Under the pieces are notes generated by a model. The model was not told the origin of the DNA. It saw only the letters and a program-made list of their open reading frames with translations, and did no database searches. A stretch of DNA of 35,869 bases from DATKBT01 sp035546295 (lineage in GTDB: Bacteria; Acidobacteriota; Thermoanaerobaculia; Multivoradales; Multivoraceae): the NCBI GenBank assembly GCA_035546295.1, contig DATKBT010000022.1, forward strand, positions 1 to 35,869, read 5' to 3'. Position 1 is the stretch's first letter, and every line of letters begins with the position of its first letter. Below, piece after piece: positions 25,855-34,334 of the stretch. The position numbers were made by a program, and so were the translations under genes.

Positions 25855-28597
25855 ATGACGATCGAGCCCGGCACCCGCCTCGGCCCCTACGAGATCACCG
25901 CCAAGCTGGGTGAGGGCGGTATGGGGGAGCTACCGCGCCACCGACACCAAGCTCCGGCGCCACGTCGCGATCAAGGTCCTGCCTGCGGCGTTCACGGCAG
26001 AGCAGGACCGCCTCGCGCGCTTCGAGCGTGAAGCGCAGCTCCTCGCCCAGCTCCAGCACCCGAACATCGCCTCGATCTTCGGGCTCGAAGAGAGCGACGG
26101 CATCAAGGCCCTGGTCATGGAGCTCGTCGAGGGCCCGACCCTGGCCGAGCGCCTGGAGCAGGGGCCTCTCCCCCTCGAGGAGAGCCTCTCGATCTCGCTA
26201 CAGATCATCCATGCTCTCGAGGAAGCCCACGAGAAGGGGATCGTTCACCGAGACCTGAAGCCCCAGAACGTCAAGGCTCCCGTCGAAGGAAACGTCAAGG
26301 TCCTCGACTTCGGGCTGGCGAAGGCGATGGATCCGGCAGCGGTGGCGTCGGGAGCTGGCACCGCTTCCCAGCTCGCAGCTTCGCAGCTCGCGGCCTCGCC
26401 GACGCTGACGCTCGGCGCGACGCTCCAGGGCGTGATCCTGGGGACCGCCGCATACATGGCGCCCGAGCAAGCCAAGGGGATGGCGGTCGACAAGCGCGCC
26501 GATATCTGGGCGTTCGGCGTCGTGCTCTACGAGATGCTCACCGGCGTCTCGCCCTTCGTCGGCGATTCGGTGCCCGACACGCTCGCTCGCGTGCTCCAGC
26601 GTGAGATCGACTTCGCGGCGCTTCCTGCGACGACACCACCGGCGATTCACCGTCTGCTTCGCCGCTGCCTCGAGCGCAACCCGAAGCGCCGCTTGCACGA
26701 CATCGCCGACGCGCGCCTCGTGGTCGAAGACGTGATCTCGGGAGCCGACGTCGAGGAGCGCGCGGCGCCGGGCACGGCGCCCCTGCCGCCGCCGCGCGCC
26801 GGCCTCCTCCACAGCCGCCTGCACCTCGCCTGGCTCGCTGGTCTGGTTCTCGCGAGCGCCGCCACCGGTTTGCTCGTGCATCGGGCGAGCCGCGACCGCG
26901 AGATCGCTCGCGAGCCGCAGCACCTCGCGATCCAGCTGTCCTACGAGCAGGAGCTGGCGGTGGGCGGCAACTCGCTGCTCGCCTTCACGCCCGACGGCCG
27001 GGCCCTGGTCTTCGGCGCCAACATCGACGGCCGGCGCGTGCTGCTGCACCGCGAGCTCGGCTCGAGGGCGGCGACCGAGATCCCGGGCACCGACGACGGC
27101 GAGGCGCCGTTCTTCTCCCCGGACGGCAGCCAGCTCGGCTTCATCGCGCGCGGCCAGCTGATGAAGGTCGCCGCCACCGGCGGACGCCCGGCCCGGCTCG
27201 CGGAGGCGCGCGGCGCAGGCGGTGCGACCTGGCTCGCCGACGGGTCCATCGTGGTTACCCCGATTTACTCCGACGGCCTCTTCCGCGTCTCGGCCGAAGG
27301 CGGTTCGCTCGATCGACTCACCACACCGGACCGCGCAGGCGGCGTGCTCGGACACTGGTGGCCAAGAGAGCTTCCGGGCGGGCGCTGGGTGATCTTCACG
27401 GCCTTCCGCACGCCGGTCGACACCTCGCGCATCGGAGCGGTCGACCTCGCCACCGGCGAGATCCGCTGGCTGATCGACGGCGGCTTCTACGGCCTCTACG
27501 TCCCCACCGGCCACCTGCTCTACGCGAAGGGGCAGCGGCTCTACGCCGTGCCGCTCGACTCCACGAGCGCGACCGTCCTCGGCAGCGCCGTCACCGTGCT
27601 CGACGACCTGCTCGTCGAGCAGACCGGCGGCATCGCGATGGTGGCGGTGTCGAGTCTCGGTACGCTCGCCTACGTCAGCGAGTCCCTCGGCCACGCTCCG
27701 AAGGAGCTCGTCTGGATCGATCGCGCCGGCGGCGTCACGCCGGCGGCGGGCGAGCGCATGAACTACGTGAGCGCCAGCCTCTCGCCCGACGGCCGTCGCG
27801 CGGCGCTCTCCGTGCAGGGCGAGAGCCGTGACCTCTGGATCCTCTCGTTCGAGCGCGGCACGCTGTCGCGCCTCACCAGCGGTCCCGACACCGAGTTCGA
27901 CCCGATCTGGACGCGCGACGGCAAAGAGCTCGTCTACCTCGTCGACCGGCCGCCGTTCGAGCTCTACCGCATCCCGACGAGCACTCCAGACGCCGGGCGC
28001 CCGGTGTGGAGCGAGACCCCCGGACTCGACACCACGACCCCCTCCGCGGCGCCGGACGGGCGCACGATCGTCTACAGCCTCACCGAGGAGCAGACCGGGG
28101 CGAACCTCTACGCGCGCCCGATCGACGACGACGAGCCAGCACGACCGATCCGCACGAGCCGCGGTTCGGAGGAGTATCCGACGTTCTCGCCCGACGGCCG
28201 CTGGCTCGCCTACGAATCGGACGAGACCGGCCGGGTCGAGATCTACGTCGAGGCATTCCCGGGGCCGGGCGAGCGTTTCCAGATCACGGCCGACGGCGGG
28301 CGCGAGCCGCGCTGGGCCGGCAACGGCGAGCTGTTCTACCGCCGCGACAACGACATCCGCGTCGTCGCCGTGCGCTTCGCCGAGCGCCCGCAGTTCGACT
28401 CGCCACGGACGCTGTTCCAGTTCCCGATCCAGCAGAGCGCGAGCGGCGGCGTCGTCTCTCGCCTCTACGACGTCGCCGCCGACGGCCAACGCATTCTCGC
28501 GATCACCACGCCGGAGACGCTGCGACCGCGGCAGATCGACGTCGTCACCGACTGGACACGAGAGCTGACCCGCCTCGTGCCGCCGCCCGAGCGTTGA
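25855..28597 (+). CDS. Ser/Thr protein kinase with C-terminal TolB/WD40-like propeller (frameshifted)
   Basis: About 913 residues if restored. The ATG at 25855 reads MTIEPGTRLGPYEITAKLGEGGMGE and then leaves frame near 25930. The next frame continues YRATDTKLRRHVAIKVLP. Comparison with the usual GEGGMGEVYRA loop suggests two bases are missing (or one is extra) inside the ATP-binding glycine-rich loop. The rest is intact: the VAIK lysine, HRDLKPQN, DFG and APEQAKG motifs, then a membrane helix (LAWLAGLVLASAATGLLV). A long beta-propeller follows, with repeated SPDG/TPDGR blades (FSPDGSQLGFIA, LSPDGRRAALS, FSPDGRWLAYESDE). This layout is common in Acidobacteriota receptor-like kinases. A sequencing error, a pseudogene or a phase-variable switch could explain the shift. 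Confidence 0.85.
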
Positions 28598-28636
28598 GCC
28601 CCCGCCGCCCCGGTCGCCTGCGCGGCCGTCGCCGAG

Positions 28637-29125
28637 TCAGGTGCGACTCGCGTACGCTTCGAGCACCGCCTGCCAGCCGCTGTCGTAGCGACCGCGGGTC
28701 TCGAGGGCCTCGTTCCCGAGACGCTCCCATCCGGTGTGGACGAGCTCGAGCCGGGTCTCGTCGCCCTGCTCGAGGAAGCGCACCTCGACCTCCTGCCGGG
28801 TGTCCTCAGCGCGCCCCGGATGCCAGGTGAAGGCGAGCCGATACGGCGGATCCCACACCAGCACGGTTCCCCAGACGAAGCGCTTGCCGTCTTGATCCTC
28901 TTCGTAGATCTGGCCGCCTCGGTGGCACTCGAAGGCGCACAGGCGCGTTCGATCGCCGGACACCGAGTGGGTGCGCAAGGGCCACCAGCTCTCGAGCTCG
29001 GCCGTGAACAGGCGAAACGCATCGGCGGCGGAACGGCACACGCGCACCGACTTGCGAAGGGGGGCGACGGAATCGGATGTCTTGGTCGCAGCGGAGAGAG
29101 CTGGCGACTTCGAGCTGGTGCTCAC
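28637..29125 (-). CDS. SRPBCC (AHSA1-like) domain protein
   Basis: A 162-residue START/SRPBCC-fold protein. The segments SVRVCRSAADAFRLFTAELESWWPL, GTVLVWDPPYRLAFTWHPG and EVEVRFLEQGDETRLELVHTGWERLG are typical of AHSA1-like proteins that usually accompany an ArsR-type regulator. These bind a small hydrophobic ligand or act as co-regulators; the ligand is not known. The GTG start at 29125 overlaps the stop of the ArsR gene in GTGA, so the two genes are translationally coupled. Confidence 0.88.
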   Translation of the reverse strand: MSTSSKSPALSAATKTSDSVAPLRKSVRVCRSAADAFRLFTAELESWWPLRTHSVSGDRTRLCAFECHRGGQIYEEDQDGKRFVWGTVLVWDPPYRLAFTWHPGRAEDTRQEVEVRFLEQGDETRLELVHTGWERLGNEALETRGRYDSGWQAVLEAYASRT

Positions 29126-29427
29126 GGCAGATCCTCCTCGGCCTTGCGGCGAAAAGCTTCGAGCGCGTCGTCCCACATGCGATCCACCCACGAGCGAACC
29201 GCTTCGAAACCACGCTGCTCGAGGCTGTAGTAGCGACGCGTCCCCGCTCGCCGCTCGCGGACGAGGTTGGCCCCTCGCAGCACCTTGAGGTGCTGCGAAA
29301 CCGCCGGCCGGGTCACGGGCAGGCCTTCCGACAGCTCGGTCACGCACCGGGGGCCGTGGGACAACTTCTCCACCAGCCTGCGGCGGGTGGGGTCGGCGAG
29401 GGCGGCGAAGACAGCGTCAGTTTTCAC
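29122..29427 (-). CDS. ArsR family winged-helix regulator
   Basis: A 101-residue regulator with DAVFAALADPTRRRLVEKLSHGPRCVTEL, the recognition region VTRPAVSQHLKVLRGANLVRERRAG, and the wing TRRYYSLEQRGFEAVRSWVDRMW. It lacks the metal-binding Cys box of metal-sensing members, as expected for the group that pairs with SRPBCC proteins. The start is GTG at 29427 and lies within a palindrome, so the protein probably represses its own operon. It is the first gene of a two-gene operon. Confidence 0.9.
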   Translation of the reverse strand: MKTDAVFAALADPTRRRLVEKLSHGPRCVTELSEGLPVTRPAVSQHLKVLRGANLVRERRAGTRRYYSLEQRGFEAVRSWVDRMWDDALEAFRRKAEEDLP

Positions 29428-29450
29428 TTACGTAAGTGTACACTAACTTA
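29425..29450 (-). promoter_or_regulatory. Candidate ArsR operator of three half-sites
   Basis: A perfect 14-bp palindrome CACTTACGTAAGTG (29425-29438) covers the GTG start codon and adjoins AGTGTACACT (29435-29444). The half-site ACTTA/TAAGT occurs three times (29426-29430, 29433-29437, 29446-29450) with alternating orientation. This AT-rich patch is unlike its GC-rich surroundings and is a good candidate for autorepression. Confidence 0.55.
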
Positions 29451-29947
29451 TCTGCCACGCAATCGTCCAAGAGACGCGCTCGAGCGCCCTGGTGCTGCCG
29501 GACTTCTCTCCCGGCGCGCCGCCGGCGCGTCTCGGCGTTTCGGGTCTGGACCTTCCTCTCCGTCCTCGTGGCAGCGACCGCTCGAGGCGCTGGCCGAGGT
29601 GTTCCCGCGATGAGCGCGAGCGCGCGGCCGAGTCTCGTGGCGTCGGTCAGCGCTGGCCGCCAGGTCGTAGGTCCGCGATGACGTCGACCGCTGCGAGAAC
29701 CGTCCGACGAGGGGACGACGCATCCCGTTGCCGGGACGTTGTCGAGGTTCAGAGCGCTTGAACGACCGTTTGAGCGGATCCCGGATCCCGACCAGGAGTC
29801 GCGAGATCAGTGTGCGTCTGGTGAACGAGTACCTCCCGGGGGCCGGGCTCGGGAAGCTCGACCTCTTCGTAGCGGAGGACGTCCGGATCTCCGGTCTGGT
29901 GGATCGGGACGGCGTGGGTGGCGGTGCGAATCGCGGAAACGCGCTCG
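29451..29947. other. Degraded intergenic region
   Basis: No intact gene. The only recognisable content is the quinone-oxidoreductase remnant at 29797-29934. The rest shows no coding bias that I can support, no hairpin terminator and no tRNA. Confidence 0.5.
29797..29934 (-). pseudogene. N-terminal remnant of a quinone oxidoreductase (Zn-less MDR family)
   Basis: The minus strand reads HAVPIHQTGDPDVLRYEEVEL followed by PEPGPREVLVHQTHTDLA. This is the N-terminal part of the NADPH:quinone oxidoreductase/MDR family (usual pattern IRIHQTGGPEVLRWEEV, PGPGEVLV). Only about 45 codons remain, without a start codon, and the downstream frame has no similarity. The cofactor and catalytic domains are missing. 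Confidence 0.65.
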
Positions 29948-31603
29948 TCACGCCCACTTCAGCATGGCGTGGGAGTCGAGCCGACGGCGCGCGCGGGTGA
30001 TCGAGGAGAGCAGGGGGATCTCCCGCGCCAGCTTCAGTCCGGCCAGAGGCTCGGCCGCCACGGCCGTAAGCAGCCCACTCATGGTCGACCCCACGATGCC
30101 CAACGACGTGATGTCGACCCCGGTGTAGTAGAGGTCCCGGATGCGCGATCTCGCGCGCAGATCCTCGCAGGCGTAACGCTCGGGAGTCGCCTCCAGCCCG
30201 TAGATGGAGCCGTGGAAGGGTCGGCAGTAGTGGTCGGTCGACAACGGCGTCGAGACCTCGACGTATCGCAGGTGGCTGCGGAGCTCCGGCAAGGCTTCGA
30301 AGTACTGGCTCAACAGCACGTCCTGGATCTGACGCTTGAACTCGACGTAATCCTCCGGACGTCGCCGCCACGAGGTCCCTCGCCAGGACGTGACGGACTC
30401 CCAGGGGATGGGCGCCATCACCTCGCCGGTGTGGTATGGCTCGGCGTCGTAGGCGTCGTCCTTGAGCGAGTTGAAGCAGCAGAAGAGGTACGGTGCCCGA
30501 CCGACGCCAGCGTCCTTGTCGACCTGCCACCGGGCTTCGTAGTCCCAGGTGTCGAAGAGGCCGATGTTGGCCCTCGTCGCGCCTGCCCTCTCGATGTCGC
30601 CGTCGAAGCCCAGGAAGATGCACACGTGGGCGCAGCTGGGCTTCAACGCCGCGATCCGCTCCGCCCAGGGCCGGCTCCGATACCGGGGCGGCAACAGCCT
30701 CGTGACGGTCGACCTCACCCCGATCGCGCTCACCACGCGACGCGCCAGGATGTCCTCGCTCGGCCCACCGCGTTGCCCCGCGACCCGCACCCCGATGGCG
30801 CGGCCCTTCGAGACCAGGATCTGCTCGACGTCGGCGCGGATCCTGGTCCACCCACCCGCACGCGTGACCGTCTCCAGAAGCTCGTCCACCAGGGCGTTGG
30901 CTCCGCCGACCGGATACTGGGCGCCCGCGGAGAAGTGGTAGGGGACGAAAGCCTGATTACCGATCGCCGACTCGCTCGGCGGCGAGCCGATGTAAAACCA
31001 CTGGCCGCACAAAACCGCCTTCAGGCGCTCGTTGCTCGTGAGCTCGTCCAGCACCTGCTGCGACCTGGTGCCGAAGAACCGTCGCGCCGAGCCTTGGACG
31101 AAACGAGCCGCGAGCCTCGGGACGCCGCGTGACATGAAGTAGGGCACGATGGTCTCTCCGACCTCCCGGACCAGAACGTGCCACTTGTCGATCGCCTGCC
31201 GCTCCTCCGGGAACGCCTCCAACAGCTCGTCGCGGTAGCGCTCGAGATCCGAGTAGTAGTCGAATCGGAAGCCGTCGGGCCAGTAGTATCGATCGTACGG
31301 CTCGCCCAGCGCGCCCCACCCGAGCCGGCCTTCCGTGAGGTAGTCCAGCGTGCGGCCGTACTCGTGGCCGGGGCCGACCTGGCCGGAGAGGTGGATGCCG
31401 ACGTCCCACACCCACGCCTTGCGTCGGAAGGTCTGGGCGAACCCGCCCGGGACGTAGTGCTGCTCCAGGACGAGGACGCGCTTCCCCATCTTCGAGAGCG
31501 CGGCCGCACACGAGATGCCGGCGAGACCGGCGCCGACGACGATGTAGTCGAATCCCCCTTCGGGGTGGTCCAGGCTCCAGTTGCGGGTTCTGCGCTTGGT
31601 CAT
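29948..31603 (-). CDS. FAD-dependent oxidoreductase, retinol-saturase/CrtI-like
   Basis: A 551-residue flavoprotein. The N-terminal dinucleotide fold is clear (YIVVGAGLAGISCAAAL, G24-A25-G26, then LVLEQHYVPGGFAQTF with FAD-contacting Glu47). A second conserved region at the C-terminus reads DLYYTGVDITSLGIVGSTMSGLLTAV. The architecture is that of phytoene desaturase-like/all-trans-retinol 13,14-reductase-like enzymes, which move hydrogens on polyene or related lipids. No carotenoid genes are nearby, so the substrate is open. ATG at 31603 was preferred because the fold begins soon after. The gene lies between regions of remnants but is itself intact. Confidence 0.88.
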   Translation of the reverse strand: MTKRRTRNWSLDHPEGGFDYIVVGAGLAGISCAAALSKMGKRVLVLEQHYVPGGFAQTFRRKAWVWDVGIHLSGQVGPGHEYGRTLDYLTEGRLGWGALGEPYDRYYWPDGFRFDYYSDLERYRDELLEAFPEERQAIDKWHVLVREVGETIVPYFMSRGVPRLAARFVQGSARRFFGTRSQQVLDELTSNERLKAVLCGQWFYIGSPPSESAIGNQAFVPYHFSAGAQYPVGGANALVDELLETVTRAGGWTRIRADVEQILVSKGRAIGVRVAGQRGGPSEDILARRVVSAIGVRSTVTRLLPPRYRSRPWAERIAALKPSCAHVCIFLGFDGDIERAGATRANIGLFDTWDYEARWQVDKDAGVGRAPYLFCCFNSLKDDAYDAEPYHTGEVMAPIPWESVTSWRGTSWRRRPEDYVEFKRQIQDVLLSQYFEALPELRSHLRYVEVSTPLSTDHYCRPFHGSIYGLEATPERYACEDLRARSRIRDLYYTGVDITSLGIVGSTMSGLLTAVAAEPLAGLKLAREIPLLSSITRARRRLDSHAMLKWA

Positions 31604-31801
31604 GGGGTGATCGACGATCCTATCGACAGCCGGACCGGGGGCGAGCCTATGGCCGGGCGAAGCGCCCGCGGGTTGCCGAGACCTGGGGCTCTCGGACCCG
31701 TCAAACCCTGGGCCCGAAGCTCGGGACTCGGGGATCCGTCCCGCCCGAGCGCCGCCCCGAGGCGGTGAGTCCAGGGACGCGGGGGAGGCGGCGTAATGTG
31801 G

Positions 31802-31849
31802 GGGGGCCAGCTTCCTCGTCGGCTGCGCCGACTCGGATCGCTGGCCCCC
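31802..31849. repeat. Nested inverted repeat (10-bp outer arms)
   Basis: GGGGGCCAGC (31802-31811) is matched by GCTGGCCCCC (31840-31849). Inside lies a second stem, GTCGGC-TGC-GCCGAC (31818-31832). Together they form a strong two-level hairpin. A second hairpin follows 14 nt later (31863-31878). It could be a REP-like element or the end of an untranslated RNA. Confidence 0.75.
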
Positions 31850-31885
31850 GTTTCCTATTGCTGCCACACTCCTGTGGCTAGATCA

Positions 31886-32056
31886 ACTGTCCACCAAACC
31901 GGGGTCGCTCACGAGGCGATCTTGCGCTTGATGGAAGGCACCGTCACCGAAGTCCGGCGGCGGGCAGCGCGAGAGGCGGTGGACGCCGTGCGTGTGAGAT
32001 CGGTCGATGCCACCATCCTCGGCTGTACCGAGATCCCTCTGGTTCTGGGCGCCTAG
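31886..32056 (+). pseudogene. Remnant of an aspartate/glutamate racemase family gene
   Basis: The frame reads VHQTGVAHEAILRLMEG and then DATILGCTEIPLVLG before a stop. ILGCTEIPL is the second active-site signature of Asp/Glu/hydantoin racemases, where the second catalytic Cys lies. The N-terminal half with the first catalytic Cys is absent, and the end is also shorter than usual. Only about 57 codons remain, directly after the inverted repeats, so the gene has been truncated at that point. Confidence 0.75.
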
Positions 32057-32227
32057 TGCGCTGTTCGGGTCGCTGTTCGGTGCGCTCTTCGGTCTCGCCG
32101 GCGGTCTGCCGCTCGCCTCCTCGACGGGATCGGGCGAGCCGCGAGCGCGCCGAGCTGCTGGGCGGCGCCCCGTGCGGAACCGGCAGCGACGATGTCGCCA
32201 GCTCCTAATGCGCCGCTCGAGCGCCCG

Positions 32228-33517
32228 CTACCGCTTCTCCGAAAGGCGTTTCTGCTGAGCCCGCTCGCCCGAGTCCACGATCGAGAATAGCAATCCCGCC
32301 CTCGCCTGCAGGCGGTCGATCAGGCGCCGACCCATCGCTGAGGCCGGAGTCCAGAATCCTCCCTCGCACTCGAGCTCGTCTTTCGCCAGACAGACCGCGG
32401 CCTCGGCGAGCATCTTCGAGGTCGAGCCGTAGCCCGGGTCGCGGTCCCCGGTCACGCGGACCGTCATCGGCGCACGCGCGCGCTTCCGATCGCGGACCTC
32501 GACCCGCTCGTGGACGCCGTGGAACAGGATGTCGAAGAAGCCCCGCAGCCGCTCGTCGGGCCCGGGCCCCTCGCCCGGCTCTGGGAGGAACCATTTGGCC
32601 ACCGCGCGCAGCGGCGAGATCGCGAACGCGGCGAACCCCGCAGTCATGGCGAGGGCTCGGAGCTTCGCGCGTAGCGCGCCCTGGCCCTCGGGCATGAGCA
32701 TCGCCTCGTCGTAGCGGAAGTCCTCGCCCCACGGGTGCCCGAGGAGCGCGTGGCTGCGCCGCACGATTCGAGTGTTGATGCCGGCCATCACGAACGGCAC
32801 CGTCCAGCGCTCGAGGTCCCCGTCCCAGACCGCGCCCGTCTGGTCGTTGCGGTCCGGTCCGCGGGGCGAGCCGGCCGGGTCGAGCGCGTAGGGGTCGGCG
32901 AGCAGGCGGCGGATCGCCGGGGCGCGGCTCGACTCCTCGAGAACCTGGATCATGCTCGCCGCAGTGCCGCCGCTCATCCCGCCACGGATCGCAGCAACCC
33001 GCCCCTTCACGTGGCGAGCCGGCACGCCGTGGGTCGCGAGCATCGCCTCCTGCAGGAAGAGAACGCCGAGGTCGAAGGGGATGGAGTCGAAGCCGCAGGA
33101 GTGCACGATCCGGGCGCCGCTGGCGCGCGCCGCGTCCTGGTGAGCGTCGATCATCGCGCGCATCCACTGGACCTCTCCGGTGAGGTCGCAGTAGTGCCTG
33201 CCCTCGCGAGCGCAGGCCTCGACCAGGTTCGAGCCGTAGAGCGCATATGGGCCCACCGTGGTGCACACCACCCGCGTACGCCGCACCATTGCGACCAGGC
33301 TCGCGGGTTCCTCGCTGTGGGCAACCACCAGTGGCAGGTCGCCGCCGCCGAGCTCGGCCCGCAGCCGCTCCAGCTTGTCGCGGTCACGCCCCCCGATCGC
33401 CCAGCGCAGCTCGCCGGTGGCGCCGTAGCTCGCGTACAGGAGCTCGGCGACCAGCCGTCCGGTGAAGCCGGTGGCGCCGAACACCACCACGTCGAATTCG
33501 TGCTGGGGGGTGTCCAC
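32228..33517 (-). CDS. Saccharopine dehydrogenase-like / trans-acting enoyl reductase family protein
   Basis: A 429-residue NAD(P)-binding protein. FDVVVFGATGFTGRLVAELL (GATGFTG, residues 14-20) opens the Rossmann fold. VVCTTVGPYALYGSNLVEACAREGRHYCDLTGEVQWM and HSCGFDSIPFDLGVLFL are hallmarks of the saccharopine dehydrogenase-like group. GMSGGTAASM lies in the second domain. Members include the mycobacterial trans-acting enoyl reductase and eukaryotic SCCPDH. The function here is unknown; a lipid-linked reductase is possible. The start is GTG at 33517 (VDTPQHEFDV). It is divergent from the remnant at 33627. Confidence 0.9.
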   Translation of the reverse strand: MDTPQHEFDVVVFGATGFTGRLVAELLYASYGATGELRWAIGGRDRDKLERLRAELGGGDLPLVVAHSEEPASLVAMVRRTRVVCTTVGPYALYGSNLVEACAREGRHYCDLTGEVQWMRAMIDAHQDAARASGARIVHSCGFDSIPFDLGVLFLQEAMLATHGVPARHVKGRVAAIRGGMSGGTAASMIQVLEESSRAPAIRRLLADPYALDPAGSPRGPDRNDQTGAVWDGDLERWTVPFVMAGINTRIVRRSHALLGHPWGEDFRYDEAMLMPEGQGALRAKLRALAMTAGFAAFAISPLRAVAKWFLPEPGEGPGPDERLRGFFDILFHGVHERVEVRDRKRARAPMTVRVTGDRDPGYGSTSKMLAEAAVCLAKDELECEGGFWTPASAMGRRLIDRLQARAGLLFSIVDSGERAQQKRLSEKR

Positions 33518-33626
33518 GGGCGGACACTGTCACACGTCGAAGCGCGGGCCGCGGGCCGGCGGTCGGGGCCTGCACGACCGGTCGAGGTGCGGCTCGGTGC
33601 CCGTGCGGAACCGTGTGCTACAAAGC

Positions 33627-33830
33627 GTGCGCTCGCCGCTCGCTCCGTTCGTCGTCAGCCTGATCGGGGGGACGCTCGCGCTTCCCACGCCGCCGCTGCC
33701 CACACCGCAGCGCGCCGCCGGCCAGGAGGCCACCGGCGACGATCGGTATCTCGTGGCGCGTTGGCGGATGGTCGAGCAGATCGAGGACGAGGTCCGCCTG
33801 ACCCGCAGCATGATCGGCAAGGGGTGGCGA
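33627..33830 (+). pseudogene. N-terminal remnant of a secreted protein-L-isoaspartate methyltransferase
   Basis: A GTG at 33627 begins a signal-like segment (SPLAPFVVSLIGGTLALP). It is followed by GDDRYLVARWRMVEQIEDEV and RLTRSMIGK, the N-terminal helix typical of exported isoaspartyl methyltransferases in related bacteria. The frame then passes into unrelated sequence just after 33825 and the SAM-binding domain is missing. A TACAAA box lies at 33619-33624, but too close to the GTG for a normal start. Confidence 0.55.
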
Positions 33831-33831
33831 C

Positions 33832-33990
33832 AGGAAGACCCCGCTCCACTTCGCCGGCACCGTCGAGGTCGCGGCCTGGCTGCTCGAGCGAGGCGGGGAG
33901 CTCGACCGCTCGACGTCGACCGGCGATTCCGCGGGCGCCGTCGAGGCGCTGCTGCGCACGGGCGCGAAGCCTCCCGAGGAGCCGGCAGGT
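33832..33990 (+). pseudogene. Ankyrin-repeat remnant in a different frame
   Basis: The frame starting at 33832 reads RKTPLHFAGTVEVAAWLLERG, then ELDRSTSTGDSAGAVEALLRTGA. KTPLHFA and VAAWLLERG are the core of an ankyrin repeat. It has no start codon and no further repeats, and it directly adjoins the methyltransferase remnant in another frame. The two pieces were therefore brought together by deletion or rearrangement. Confidence 0.6.
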
Positions 33991-34076
33991 GCGCGCGGTG
34001 CTCTGCCGGGCCAGGGGCTAGGTCGACTAGGCCAGCGGGAAGTCACAAAACGGTCAAAGTTCGATCAAGCCACTTC

Positions 34077-34230
34077 GCTCGCCCAGAGAAACGGCTGTGG
34101 CCTGGTCGACCCAGCCACGCCCGCTTGCGGGCTTGCGGCGCACGAGTGATCGGCTAGCGGGCTCGTGGTATGACCGCGCCTCCCCCGCGGCGCTCGTTGG
34201 GGAGTGGTGACCACCACGAGCCCGCTACGC
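34077..34230 (+). repeat. Structured direct repeat, copy 2
   Basis: It matches the window's left edge with two substitutions in the first 99 bases. The main stem is 34155-34169 with 34213-34227 (15 bp, perfect). The position that is a G·T wobble in copy 1 (89/142) is a G-C pair here (34165/34217). The loop sequence differs, but CTCGTTGGGGAGTGGTGA is kept. A palindrome GCTACGCGTAGC (34224-34235) ends this copy. Same orientation as copy 1. Confidence 0.85.
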
Positions 34231-34334
34231 GTAGCCCGCGCGCGAGCCTACCGAGGCCACGGCCCGATCCTCACGTCCGGGCAGCCTCCCCGCTGCGGTA
34301 GGCTCCGCGCGCCCTCCCGCTGGAGATCAGCCCT

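Larger units (their letters stand above)
31604..32227. other. Region of inverted repeats and a racemase remnant
   Basis: No intact gene. It contains the nested inverted repeat at 31802-31849, a hairpin at 31863-31878 (GCCACA-CTCC-TGTGGC), and the Asp/Glu racemase remnant at 31886-32056. The rest is unrecognised. Confidence 0.5.

Noticed and set aside
26198..28489. A 763-codon minus-strand frame inside the kinase gene
   Set aside because: Its translation is an Arg/Glu/Ala/Val-rich shadow with no motif, while the plus strand encodes clear kinase and propeller motifs.
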